From: Streptomyces sp. 135
GTDB taxonomy: Bacteria > Actinomycetota > Actinomycetes > Streptomycetales > Streptomycetaceae
Reading direction: 5' to 3'
Length of the DNA: 64,000 nucleotides
NCBI RefSeq assembly: GCF_020026305.1
Contig: NZ_CP075691.1
Coordinates: 6,820,001 to 6,884,000 of the forward strand
Notes under the pieces: model-generated
What the model was told of the DNA's origin: nothing
Databases searched by the model: none
Seen by the model: the letters and a program-made list of their open reading frames with translations, nothing else
Position numbers and translations under genes: made by a program
In this document: positions 34,630 through 41,770 of the stretch, piece after piece
Position numbering within the stretch: the first letter of the stretch is position 1
Layout of the letters: each line of letters starts with the position of its first letter

Positions 34630-34639
34630 GCTGATCAGC
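34630..34639. repeat. Palindrome at the leader-peptide stop codon
   Basis: GCTGATCAGC is a perfect 10 bp dyad spanning the last Cys codon and the stop of the leader peptide. Ribosomes stalled there would cover it, so it may take part in the attenuation fold. That role is inferred. Confidence 0.4.
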
Positions 34640-34718
34640 AGGCCGGACACATGGCGCTGGACATGCGGCCGAGGTCGACGTGACGCCGACTCACCAAGGC
34701 AATTCCAGTGCGATCCAT
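34635..34718 (-). CDS. Cysteine-rich leader peptide of the sulfite reductase operon
   Basis: A 27-codon ORF 139 bp upstream of the sulfite reductase start. It begins MDRTGIALVSRRHVDL and ends SSAMCPAC-stop. The ALVSRRHVDLxR core and the Cys codons at the very end match actinobacterial leader peptides upstream of sulfur genes. In mycobacteria, related Cys-containing upstream ORFs attenuate downstream genes in response to cysteinyl-tRNA supply. When cysteine is scarce, ribosomes should stall at the terminal Cys codons and expose the sulfite reductase start. No strong Shine-Dalgarno precedes the ATG. Confidence 0.88.
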   Translation of the reverse strand: MDRTGIALVSRRHVDLGRMSSAMCPAC

Positions 34719-34756
34719 GACGGAAGCGTGTCACGGGACTTTCGACCCAGTCCAGC

Positions 34757-34785
34757 ATTATCCAAAATGTGGACACCCCTGTCCC
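34757..34785 (-). promoter_or_regulatory. Predicted promoter of the cys operon
   Basis: On the minus strand GGGACA (34785-34780) and GATAAT (34762-34757) are exactly 17 bp apart. Transcription would begin near 34750, about 30 nt before the leader-peptide ATG. The -35 lies in one arm of a large inverted repeat. Confidence 0.6.
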
Positions 34786-34803
34786 GCATCATGGACAGGG
34801 GTG
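34774..34803 (-). terminator. 11 bp inverted repeat: terminator of the GNAT gene and/or operator
   Basis: CACCCCTGTCC (34774-34784) and GGACAGGGGTG (34793-34803) are perfect arms around an 8 nt loop, followed on the minus strand by an AT-rich CACATTTTGG. It lies 50 nt past the GNAT stop and overlaps the -35 of the cys promoter. Confidence 0.6.
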
Positions 34804-34853
34804 GTGTGGGTCACAGAGATCGAAGCGGCGGCGGGGGTGCCGACGGGCGTACG

Positions 34854-35441
34854 TCAGTCGCGCTCGGCCCCCGGCCACGGCCCCGGAGAGGTGACTTCCG
34901 GTTCCTGCTCGACCTTGGTGTCGAAGAGCTTGAAGCCGCGCCGCAGGTAATTGTCCATGGCGTGCTCGCCGTCCTTGGAACAGGTGTGCAGCCAGACCCG
35001 CTCGGTCGGCGCGAGCCCCGGCCACCGCTCGGCCAGGTCCCAGGCGCGCGCGACCCCGTACGAGAGGAGGTGCCCGCCGATCCGGCGTCCCCGGAAGGCC
35101 GGCAGCAGCCCGAAGTACACGATCTCGACGACGCCGGGCGCCGCGTCCCCCTGCTCGCCCCGCGCCGCCAGTTCCACGTACCCGGCGGGCGTCCCCCTGT
35201 CGTACGCGACCCACGTCTCCACGCCCGGCCGCTCCAGCAGCTTCCGCCACTGCGCATAGGTATAGGACAGCCGGTCGGTCCAGCTGATGTCCCCGCCCAC
35301 GGACGCGTACAGGAACCGGCTGAATTCGGGCGAGGGTACTTCCGCGCGCACGATCCGCACCTCGGCGTCGGGCGCGGCGGCGGGCAGCAGATCGGCGGGA
35401 GACGTCTGCTCCAGCGACCATGTGGTGACAGTGAGGCTCAT
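34854..35441 (-). CDS. GNAT family N-acetyltransferase
   Basis: A 195-aa acetyltransferase. The core motif VVEIVYFGLLPAFRGRRIGGHLLSYGVARA (about 108-137) contains the acetyl-CoA loop R-G-R-R-I-G. The C-terminal VWLHTCSKDGEHAMDNYLRRGFKLFDTKVEQE is a standard GNAT end. The substrate is unknown. The 133-codon N-terminal extension in the same frame is antisense over the GAF gene's tail, so ATG 35441 is preferred. It lies upstream of, and is transcribed toward, the cys promoter. Confidence 0.87.
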   Translation of the reverse strand: MSLTVTTWSLEQTSPADLLPAAAPDAEVRIVRAEVPSPEFSRFLYASVGGDISWTDRLSYTYAQWRKLLERPGVETWVAYDRGTPAGYVELAARGEQGDAAPGVVEIVYFGLLPAFRGRRIGGHLLSYGVARAWDLAERWPGLAPTERVWLHTCSKDGEHAMDNYLRRGFKLFDTKVEQEPEVTSPGPWPGAERD

Positions 35442-35506
35442 GGGGTTCAGCGAATCACGGCCCCGCGACGGCGTGCCACGAGGGGGCTCAAGGTCATGAG
35501 GGGGGC

Positions 35507-36805
35507 TCAAGGCTCCGCCACGCTCCTCGCCCGCCGGATCGCCGGCGCGGCGGAGTGCGGCAGGAGGCCCGCGGGATGGTCCGGGAGGATCAGCTCCACC
35601 TCGACGTCCTCGTGGAAGCGGTAGGGGCGGTGGGCGAGCAGCGCGCCCAAGTAGCGCCGCACCCGGGAGAGTTCGGCCCGGACCGTCACCGTCCGCGCCG
35701 GATCGCCGAACATGTCCTCGGCCAGGCCCGACGCGCTGCGCCCCTTGCGGTGCGTGGCGAGCAGATAGAGCAGCTCCGCGTGGCGCGGGCTGAGGTCGTG
35801 GGTCCAGTCGCGGGCCCCGCCGAGCATCGCGAGCGTCCACCGGCGCGGTCCGCTCACGTCCAGCACGAGCCGGGTCGCGGGCAGCGGATCCGGCGCCTCG
35901 CGCGGATCCTCAGGACGCAGCAGCCAGCCGCCGGGCAGCGGCTCCACCCGGCAGGTGCCCAGTGAGGGCAGCCAGGCGCGGCCCGCCGCGAGGGACTTGG
36001 GAAGGGCCAGCCGGTCCGCGGCGGGCATGCCCGTGACCGCGGCCGTCCAGCCGTGCGCGTCCACGGCGAGGGCCCGGCCCGCCAGGCGCGCGAGGACCGG
36101 GGCGGCCACCGCGCGCAGCCGCTCCAGCGCCGTCACATGCCGCTCGCGCAGCCGGGCCTCGGCGAGCTTGGCCACCGAGTCGACCAGGGCCATCGTCGCC
36201 GGATGCATGGTCCGCAGCGGGCCGCTGACGTCGACGACGCCGAGCAGCGTGCCGTCGCGCGGATCGGTCACCGGCGCGCCCGTGCACGTCCAGGAGTGGT
36301 GGGTCCGCACGAAGTGCTCCGCGGAGAAGACCTGCACGGGGCGGCGCACCACCAGCGGGGTGCCGACGCCGTTCGTGCCGACGACGCCCTCGCTCCAGTC
36401 CGCGCCCGGTTCAAAGCCGAGCGCGTCCGCCTTGCGCAGCACCGCGGAGCTGCCCTCGCGCCACAGCACCCGGCCGTCCGCGTCACAGACGACCATGATG
36501 TGCTGCGCGGCGTCCGCCACCGTGACCAAGGCGTCGCGCAGGACCGGCAGGACGGGCAGGAGGGGCGAGGCGCGGCGGCGCTCCTCCAGCTCCTTCTCGT
36601 CGAGCAGCCGGGAGCGGACGTCGCGGTCCGGGTCGACCCCGCCGGTCAGCATGCGCCCCCAGGACTCGTGGATCACCGGCCGCGGCATGACCCGCGGCCG
36701 CTGGCCGGCGAGCGTCGCGTCCCGCACCCCCTTCAGGAGCCGCGCGGCGTGCGCGAGGTCCATGGCGGAGATCCGCGCGAGATCGATCGTCGAAGGGGCG
36801 TTCAT
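35507..36805 (-). CDS. GAF-domain transcriptional regulator
   Basis: A 432-aa regulator with a GAF sensory domain (about 90-230), seen in DALVTVADAAQHIMVVCDADGRVLWREG, GFEPGADWSEGVVGTNGVGTPLVVRRPVQVFSAEHF and THHSWTCTGAPVTDPRDGTLLGVVDVSG. This resembles the N-terminal part of AcoR/DhaR-type activators but without the AAA+ domain. The C-terminus (LSPRHAELLYLLATHRKGRSASGLAEDMFGDPARTVTVRAELSRVRRYLG) is a winged helix. ATG 36805 was chosen because the residues before it are not conserved-looking. In streptomycetes such proteins often control aldehyde or alcohol dehydrogenase genes, but here the neighbour is an acyl-CoA dehydrogenase. Confidence 0.85.
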   Translation of the reverse strand: MNAPSTIDLARISAMDLAHAARLLKGVRDATLAGQRPRVMPRPVIHESWGRMLTGGVDPDRDVRSRLLDEKELEERRRASPLLPVLPVLRDALVTVADAAQHIMVVCDADGRVLWREGSSAVLRKADALGFEPGADWSEGVVGTNGVGTPLVVRRPVQVFSAEHFVRTHHSWTCTGAPVTDPRDGTLLGVVDVSGPLRTMHPATMALVDSVAKLAEARLRERHVTALERLRAVAAPVLARLAGRALAVDAHGWTAAVTGMPAADRLALPKSLAAGRAWLPSLGTCRVEPLPGGWLLRPEDPREAPDPLPATRLVLDVSGPRRWTLAMLGGARDWTHDLSPRHAELLYLLATHRKGRSASGLAEDMFGDPARTVTVRAELSRVRRYLGALLAHRPYRFHEDVEVELILPDHPAGLLPHSAAPAIRRARSVAEP

Positions 36806-36924
36806 CACCACTGGGTCCCTTCCGGCCAGACCAGTGCGTACGAGGCGTCCACTCATCGTGCCTTGTACGCGCGGCCCGAGGTGATGGTTCGACGATGAAT
36901 CAAGTGACGTCGGGCGCCGTCCAC

Positions 36925-36980
36925 GTTGCAACCTCATGCAACTCTCGCGAACGGCTGTGCGGTGACTGAATCTGGTCACC
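36925..36980. promoter_or_regulatory. Inverted repeats upstream of the GAF regulator
   Basis: GTTGCA (36925-36930) and TGCAAC (36937-36942) form a dyad with a 6 nt spacer. GGTGAC (36961-36966) and GTCACC (36975-36980) form another with 8 nt. Both lie in the 264 bp gap before the regulator start and may be its own operators. The remainder of the gap holds a terminator and no gene. Confidence 0.4.
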
Positions 36981-37024
36981 ACACCGCCCGTGCGGTGTTC
37001 ATGCTCCTCAAGGGGCCTGAAGTG

Positions 37025-37060
37025 CGGGGGTGGTGCCGTGTCGGCGCAGCACCACCCCCG
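37025..37060 (-). terminator. Terminator of the acyl-CoA dehydrogenase gene
   Basis: CGGGGGTGGTGC (37025-37036) pairs perfectly over 12 bp with 37049-37060 around a 12 nt loop, starting 9 nt after the minus-strand stop at 37070. Confidence 0.75.
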
Positions 37061-37069
37061 TGTCACCGT

Positions 37070-38704
37070 TCAGGACCGCGGAGCGGCCCGTTCCACCACC
37101 GAGGCCAGATCCAGGCTGTGCGGCAGCGTGCCGAACGCCGCGCCCCAGTCGCCGCCGAGCCGTGAGGCGCAGAACGCGTCGGCCACCTCCGCCGGCGCGT
37201 ACCGCACGAGCAGCGATCCCTGGAGCACCAGCGCCATGCGCTCCACGAGCCGCCGGGCCCGCGCCTCGATGCCGTCCAGATCGGCCAGTTCGGTCAGCAG
37301 GCCCTTGATCGCGCCGTCCAGGCGGTGGTCGGCGCCCCTCGCCCTGCCGACCTCCTGGAGGAACGCGTTCAGGGCCTGCGGCTCACGCTGGAGCGCCCGC
37401 AGGACATCCAGCGCCTGCACGTTCCCCGACCCCTCCCAGATGGAGTTCAGCGGCGCCTCGCGCAGCAGTCGCGGCATCCCCGACTCCTCGACGTAGCCGT
37501 TGCCGCCCAGGCACTCCAGGGCCTCGCCGACCATCGGCGTGCACCGTTTGGTCACCCAGTACTTGGCGGCCGGCACCGCGAGCCGCAGGAAGGCCCGCTC
37601 CTGCTCGCTCCCGTCGTCGTACGCGGCCGCGAGCCGCAGCGCCAGCGTCGTCGCCGCCTCCGATTCGAGCGCCAGATCGGCCAGGACGTTGCGCATGAGC
37701 GGCTTGTCGATCAGCTTGCCGCCGAACGCCTCCCGGTACGTGGCGTGGTGCACCGCCTGCGCGACGGCCTGCCGCATCAGCGCGGCCGAGCCGAGCACGC
37801 AGTCCAGGCGGGTCGCCGCGACCATCTCGATGATGGTGCGCACCCCCCGTCCCTCCTCGCCCACCCGGCGCGCCCACGTCCCGTCGAACTCGACCTCGCT
37901 GGAGGCGTTGGAGCGGTTGCCCAGCTTGTCCTTGAGCCGCTGGATGGCGAAGGCGTTGCGCGTGCCGTCCTCCAGGACCCGCGGCACGAGGAAGCAGGTC
38001 AGCCCCTGCTCGGCCTGCGCGAGCACCAGGAAGCCGTCGGACATCGGCGCGGAACAGAACCACTTGTGTCCCGTCAGCTGGTAGGTCCCCTCCTCCGAGA
38101 GGGCCGCCGCGCGCGTGGTGTTGGCCCGTACGTCGCTGCCGCCCTGCTTCTCCGTCATGCCCATCCCGAAGAGGACGCCCGCCTTCTGCGAGGCGGGCCG
38201 CAGCCCCTGGTCGTAGACGGTCGAGGTCAGGCGCGGCTCCCACTCGGCGGCGAGCGCGGGATCGGCGCGCAGCGCGGGCACGGCGGCGTGCGTCATCGAC
38301 ACCGGGCAGCCGTGGCCGCCCTCGGTCTGGGTCCACACCAGGAACCCGGCCGCGCGCCGCACATGCCCGCCGGGCCGCGACCAGGCCGCGGTCAGACCCG
38401 CGCCGACCGCCTTGCCGAGGAGCCGGTGCCAGGACGGATGGAAGTCGACCTCGTCGATCCGGTTGCCGTACCGGTCGTGGGTGCGCAGCACGGGCGGGTG
38501 GTCGTTGGCGAGCGCACCCCACTCCTGCGCCTGGGCGGAACCGGCGCTGCGGCCGAGCACCGAGAGGTCCTCGCGGGCGGAATCGAGGAGCGCCGGGTCC
38601 AGATGCCGCTCGACGCCCTCCACGAGGGCCCGGTCGGACGCGAATACGTCATATCCGACCAGGGGCGGAGCCTGGTTGGTCACTGTGTGGGTGGTGGCTG
38701 CCAT
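37070..38704 (-). CDS. aidB: Acyl-CoA dehydrogenase, AidB family
   Basis: A 544-aa flavoprotein of the acyl-CoA dehydrogenase superfamily, AidB branch: MTHAAVPALR, GMGMTEKQGGSDVRANTTRA (FAD/substrate loop about 182-201), TGHKWFCSAPMSDGFLVLAQA and CLGGNGYVEESGMPRLLREAPLNSIWEGSGNVQALDVLRAL near the C-terminus. E. coli AidB binds DNA and protects against alkylation. The physiological substrate is not known. ATG 38704 lies 17 bp from the divergent YihY start, with TACCGT six bases upstream. Length is normal for the family. Confidence 0.93.
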   Translation of the reverse strand: MAATTHTVTNQAPPLVGYDVFASDRALVEGVERHLDPALLDSAREDLSVLGRSAGSAQAQEWGALANDHPPVLRTHDRYGNRIDEVDFHPSWHRLLGKAVGAGLTAAWSRPGGHVRRAAGFLVWTQTEGGHGCPVSMTHAAVPALRADPALAAEWEPRLTSTVYDQGLRPASQKAGVLFGMGMTEKQGGSDVRANTTRAAALSEEGTYQLTGHKWFCSAPMSDGFLVLAQAEQGLTCFLVPRVLEDGTRNAFAIQRLKDKLGNRSNASSEVEFDGTWARRVGEEGRGVRTIIEMVAATRLDCVLGSAALMRQAVAQAVHHATYREAFGGKLIDKPLMRNVLADLALESEAATTLALRLAAAYDDGSEQERAFLRLAVPAAKYWVTKRCTPMVGEALECLGGNGYVEESGMPRLLREAPLNSIWEGSGNVQALDVLRALQREPQALNAFLQEVGRARGADHRLDGAIKGLLTELADLDGIEARARRLVERMALVLQGSLLVRYAPAEVADAFCASRLGGDWGAAFGTLPHSLDLASVVERAAPRS

Positions 38705-38709
38705 GCCGC

Positions 38710-38716
38710 TACGGTA
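38710..38716. promoter_or_regulatory. Shared symmetric -10 element of two divergent leaderless genes
   Basis: The 7 bp TACGGTA reads TACGGT on the plus strand, six bases before GTG 38722, and TACCGT on the minus strand, six bases before ATG 38704. One melted region could serve both directions. No strong -35 was found on either side. Confidence 0.55.
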
Positions 38717-38721
38717 AGGAG

Positions 38722-39870
38722 GTGCACCAGGCAAATGAAACACCCGGGCGGCCCTCCGGACGCTGGAAACGGGCCCGCGCTCTGTACCGCGACGTCTCCA
38801 AGCGCAGGACCGCCTGGCTGCTGCTCAAGGACACCGTCAACTCGTGCATCGAGTACCGCATCCTGGGGCTCGCGGCCGAGGCGGCGTTCTTCACGCTGCT
38901 CTCCGTGCCGCCGCTGCTCCTGAGCCTCATCGGGCTGCTCGCCTACGTCGACCGGTGGACCGGCGCGAACACCATCGCCAGCGTCGAGAACAACATCCTG
39001 GAGGCGTCCCGCACGGTCCTGTCCGACCGGGGGGTGAGCCAGATCGCGCAGCCGATACTGGAGGACGTCATGAAGGTCGGCCGCCCCGACGTGATCTCCA
39101 TCGGCTTCGTCTTCGCCCTGTGGTCCGGCTCGCGCGCCGTCAACGTCTTCATCGACACGATCACCGTGATGTACGGCCTCGACGGCGTGCGCGGCATCGT
39201 CAAGACCCGGCTCCTCGCCTTCGGCCTGTTCATCGTGGCGCTGCTCATCGGCTCGGTCGCGCTGCCGCTGATGGTGGCGGGGCCCGACGCGGTGGTGAAA
39301 CTGCTGCCGGGCTCGACGACGATCGTCCAGATCCTCTACTGGCCGGTCGTCGTCATCCTCTCCATCGTCTTCCTGACGACGCTGTACCACGTGTCGGTAC
39401 CGGTGCGCTCGCCGTGGGTCGAGGACATGCCGGGCGCGCTGATCGCGCTCGCCATGTGGGTGCTCGGCAGCTTCCTGCTGCGCATCTACCTCACCAGCAC
39501 GGTGGAGGGCCCCACGATCTACGGCTCGCTCGCGGCCCCGGTCGCCGTGCTCCTGTGGATCGGCGTCTCGGCCTTCGCGGTCCTCGTGGGCGCGGCCGTC
39601 AACGCGGCGATCGACCGCGTCTGGCCGTCCGTCGCCACGGCGGCGGCGCGCGCCGCCAACGACCGCATAAGGGAGGCCCAGGCCGCCGAGGTCATCGCCC
39701 GCGCGGCGGCCGCGCGCGAGGGCCTTGACCCCGACGACCCGGAGATGCCCTCCGAGTTCCCCGAACGCTGGTCCCGCTTCCTGCCGCCGGACGACGTGAC
39801 GGCACGGCTGCGGACGCATGCGAAGCGGAACGGAACCGGAGGGGACGAGAACGTCCCCTCCGGCGACTGA
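38722..39870 (+). CDS. YihY/BrkB family inner-membrane protein
   Basis: A 382-aa integral membrane protein with about six helices, matching YihY/virulence factor BrkB: YRILGLAAEAAFFTLLSVPPLLLSLIGLLAY, ALWSGSRAVNVFIDTITVMYGLDGVRG, VSVPVRSPWVEDMPGALIALAMWVLGSFLLRIYL and STVEGPTIYGSLAAPVAVLLWIGVSAFAVLVGAAVNAAID. The function is unproven; a transporter role has been suggested. The last 90 residues are a charged cytoplasmic tail. The start is GTG 38722; AAGGAG abuts it directly, too close to act as a normal ribosome site, so leaderless initiation is more likely. Confidence 0.9.
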   Translation: MHQANETPGRPSGRWKRARALYRDVSKRRTAWLLLKDTVNSCIEYRILGLAAEAAFFTLLSVPPLLLSLIGLLAYVDRWTGANTIASVENNILEASRTVLSDRGVSQIAQPILEDVMKVGRPDVISIGFVFALWSGSRAVNVFIDTITVMYGLDGVRGIVKTRLLAFGLFIVALLIGSVALPLMVAGPDAVVKLLPGSTTIVQILYWPVVVILSIVFLTTLYHVSVPVRSPWVEDMPGALIALAMWVLGSFLLRIYLTSTVEGPTIYGSLAAPVAVLLWIGVSAFAVLVGAAVNAAIDRVWPSVATAAARAANDRIREAQAAEVIARAAAAREGLDPDDPEMPSEFPERWSRFLPPDDVTARLRTHAKRNGTGGDENVPSGD

Positions 39871-39896
39871 GGAGCGGGGCCCGGGGCGGAGCCCCG
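39841..39896. terminator. Hairpins between convergent YihY and SDR genes
   Basis: GGGGACG-agaa-CGTCCCC (39841-39858) forms a 7 bp stem at the end of the YihY gene. CGGGGC (39875-39880) and GCCCCG (39891-39896) form a second stem. Together they can terminate both converging transcripts. Confidence 0.5.
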
Positions 39897-39901
39897 TGGC
39901 G

Positions 39902-40741
39902 TCACGCCGACCAGATGCCCGCACCGGCACATTCCTTGACGTAGTCCGAGAAGTCCCTGGGCTCCCGGCCCAGGGCTTCCCGCACCCCCTCGGAGAGCAC
40001 CGCGTTGCGGCCGTCGAGGTTCGTCTCGAAGAGCTCGACCAGGAACTCCGCCTCCGCGGCCGGGACACCGAACTCCCAGAGGGCGGCCCCGTAGTCGCGG
40101 GCCGGGACCGGGACGTAGGCGATGTCCCGCCCGGCCGCCCCCGACACCTCCGCCACCGCCTCCCGGAACGACAGCAGCCGGGGGCCGGTGAGGTCCAGGG
40201 TCCGGCCGGCAAACCGGTCGCCGCCGGTCAGCGCCGCCACCACCACGTCCGCGATGTCCCGCGTGTCGATGAACGGTTCGAGCACCTCGCCGCCGGGGAA
40301 GACCAACTCCCCGCCCCGCATCCCGTCCAGCAGCGGCCCCTCGCTGAAGTTCTGCGCGAACCACGCGGCCCGTACGACCGTCCACCCGGCCCCCGAGTCC
40401 CGCACGGCCTGCTCCGTGGCGTGCGCCTGGGGCTCGCCGCGGGCCGACAGCAGCGTGAGCCGCCGTACGCCCAGCTCCACCGCGAGGCGGGCGAACGCGC
40501 CGACCGCCTCCGCCGCGCCGGGCGCCCCCACGTCCGGCAGATGGGCGAGGTGCGCCGCGTCGGCGCCCCGCAGGGCGTCCGCCCACGTCGACCGGTCCGC
40601 CCAGTCGAACCGCACGGCGCCCGCACGTGAGGCCGGCCGCACCGTGAGCCCCGCCGCCTCGGCGGACTCCACCACCCTGCGCCCCACCCGCCCGGTCGCG
40701 CCCGTCACCAGAACCGTCATCTTCACCGTGTCCGTCGTCAT
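39902..40741 (-). CDS. NAD(P)-binding NmrA-like atypical SDR
   Basis: A 279-aa Rossmann-fold protein. The nucleotide loop is VTGATGRVGRRVVE (about 12-25), followed by LTLLSARG and FIDTRDIADVVVAALTGGDRFAGRTLDLTGPRLLSF. It lacks the YxxxK catalytic pair, as in NmrA/QOR-like or ergot-type reductases. The substrate is unknown. ATG 40741 is chosen; ATG 40720 just before the Rossmann motif is also possible. It is divergent from an AraC regulator, a common AraC-target arrangement. Confidence 0.85.
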   Translation of the reverse strand: MTTDTVKMTVLVTGATGRVGRRVVESAEAAGLTVRPASRAGAVRFDWADRSTWADALRGADAAHLAHLPDVGAPGAAEAVGAFARLAVELGVRRLTLLSARGEPQAHATEQAVRDSGAGWTVVRAAWFAQNFSEGPLLDGMRGGELVFPGGEVLEPFIDTRDIADVVVAALTGGDRFAGRTLDLTGPRLLSFREAVAEVSGAAGRDIAYVPVPARDYGAALWEFGVPAAEAEFLVELFETNLDGRNAVLSEGVREALGREPRDFSDYVKECAGAGIWSA

Positions 40742-40821
40742 GGCTTCAGTCAACCGCCCGGCCCGCGCCCGGACCATCGCCGAGGCGCTCACGTCCATAC
40801 GCCTGCGTCTACGCTGCCGCC

Positions 40822-41760
40822 ATGGACGTACTCGCAGGCTTGCTGGAGGGCCCGCGCGCCCGGGGGGCCTTCATGATCCGCGCGCTGTTCGACCCGCCCT
40901 GGTCCGTGCGCATCGCGGACGAGGCCCCCCTGTCGGTCATGATCATGGTGCGGGGCAGCGCGTGGATCGTCCCCGAGGACGGGGCGCCCGCGCAGCGCAT
41001 CCGCCCCGGCGACCTCGCCATCGCGCGCGGACCCGACCACTACACCTGCGCCGACGACCCCACCACCGAGGCGTTCGCCGAGATCCAGCCGGGCGAGCGC
41101 TGCGTGCCGCTGGGCGGCGCCCCGTCCGGCAAGTACGCCGGACTCGGGCCGCGCGCCTGGGGCGAGTCCCACGACAGCTCCGTGGAGATGCTGATCGGCA
41201 CCTACCAGCTGCGGGGCGAGCTCACCGGCCGGCTCCTGGACGCGCTGCCGCCGCTGCTCGTGCTGCCCACCGAGGTGTGGGACTGCCCGCTCACCCCGCT
41301 GCTCGCCGACGAGATCAGCAAGGACGAACCCGGCCAGGACGTCGTCCTCGACCGGCTCCTGGACCTCCTCCTGATCGCCGCCCTGCGGGCCTGGTTCTCC
41401 CGCCCCGAGGCCGCGGCCCCCGCCTGGTACCGGGCGATGGGCGACCCCGTCGTCGGCCGCGCCCTGCGCCTGCTCCAGGACGATCCCGCGCACCCCTGGA
41501 CGATCCAGGGCCTCGCCTCGAGGACCGGCGTCTCCCGGGCCGCGCTGGCCAGGCGCTTCACCGACCTGGTGGGGGAGCCCCCGATGACGTACCTGACGAA
41601 CTGGCGGCTCGCGCTCGCCGCGGACCTGCTGCGCGACAGCGAGCTGACGATCGGCGCGATAGCCCGCAAGGTCGGCTACGGCAGCGCGTTCGCCCTGTCC
41701 GGCGCCTTCAAGCGGGTCCACGGCATCAGCCCGCAGGAGCACCGCACCCGCGCGGCGTAG
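40822..41760 (+). CDS. AraC family regulator with N-terminal cupin
   Basis: A 312-aa regulator. The N-terminal cupin (MIRALFDPPWSVRIADEAPLSVMIMVRGSAWI...RIRPGDLAIARGPDHYTCADDP) is of the AraC_binding/cupin_6 type. The C-terminal double HTH spans about 205-310: WTIQGLASRTGVSRAALARRF and LTIGAIARKVGYGSAFALSGAFKRVHGISPQEHR. It probably controls the divergent NmrA-like reductase. TACGCT six bases before the ATG suggests a leaderless message. Confidence 0.9.
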   Translation: MDVLAGLLEGPRARGAFMIRALFDPPWSVRIADEAPLSVMIMVRGSAWIVPEDGAPAQRIRPGDLAIARGPDHYTCADDPTTEAFAEIQPGERCVPLGGAPSGKYAGLGPRAWGESHDSSVEMLIGTYQLRGELTGRLLDALPPLLVLPTEVWDCPLTPLLADEISKDEPGQDVVLDRLLDLLLIAALRAWFSRPEAAAPAWYRAMGDPVVGRALRLLQDDPAHPWTIQGLASRTGVSRAALARRFTDLVGEPPMTYLTNWRLALAADLLRDSELTIGAIARKVGYGSAFALSGAFKRVHGISPQEHRTRAA

Positions 41761-41770
41761 CCTTCCGTAC

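Noticed and set aside
34591..34776. A 61-aa minus-strand frame overlapping the leader peptide
   Set aside because: The shorter frame in another phase carries the recognisable Cys leader; this one has no family features and crosses the promoter.
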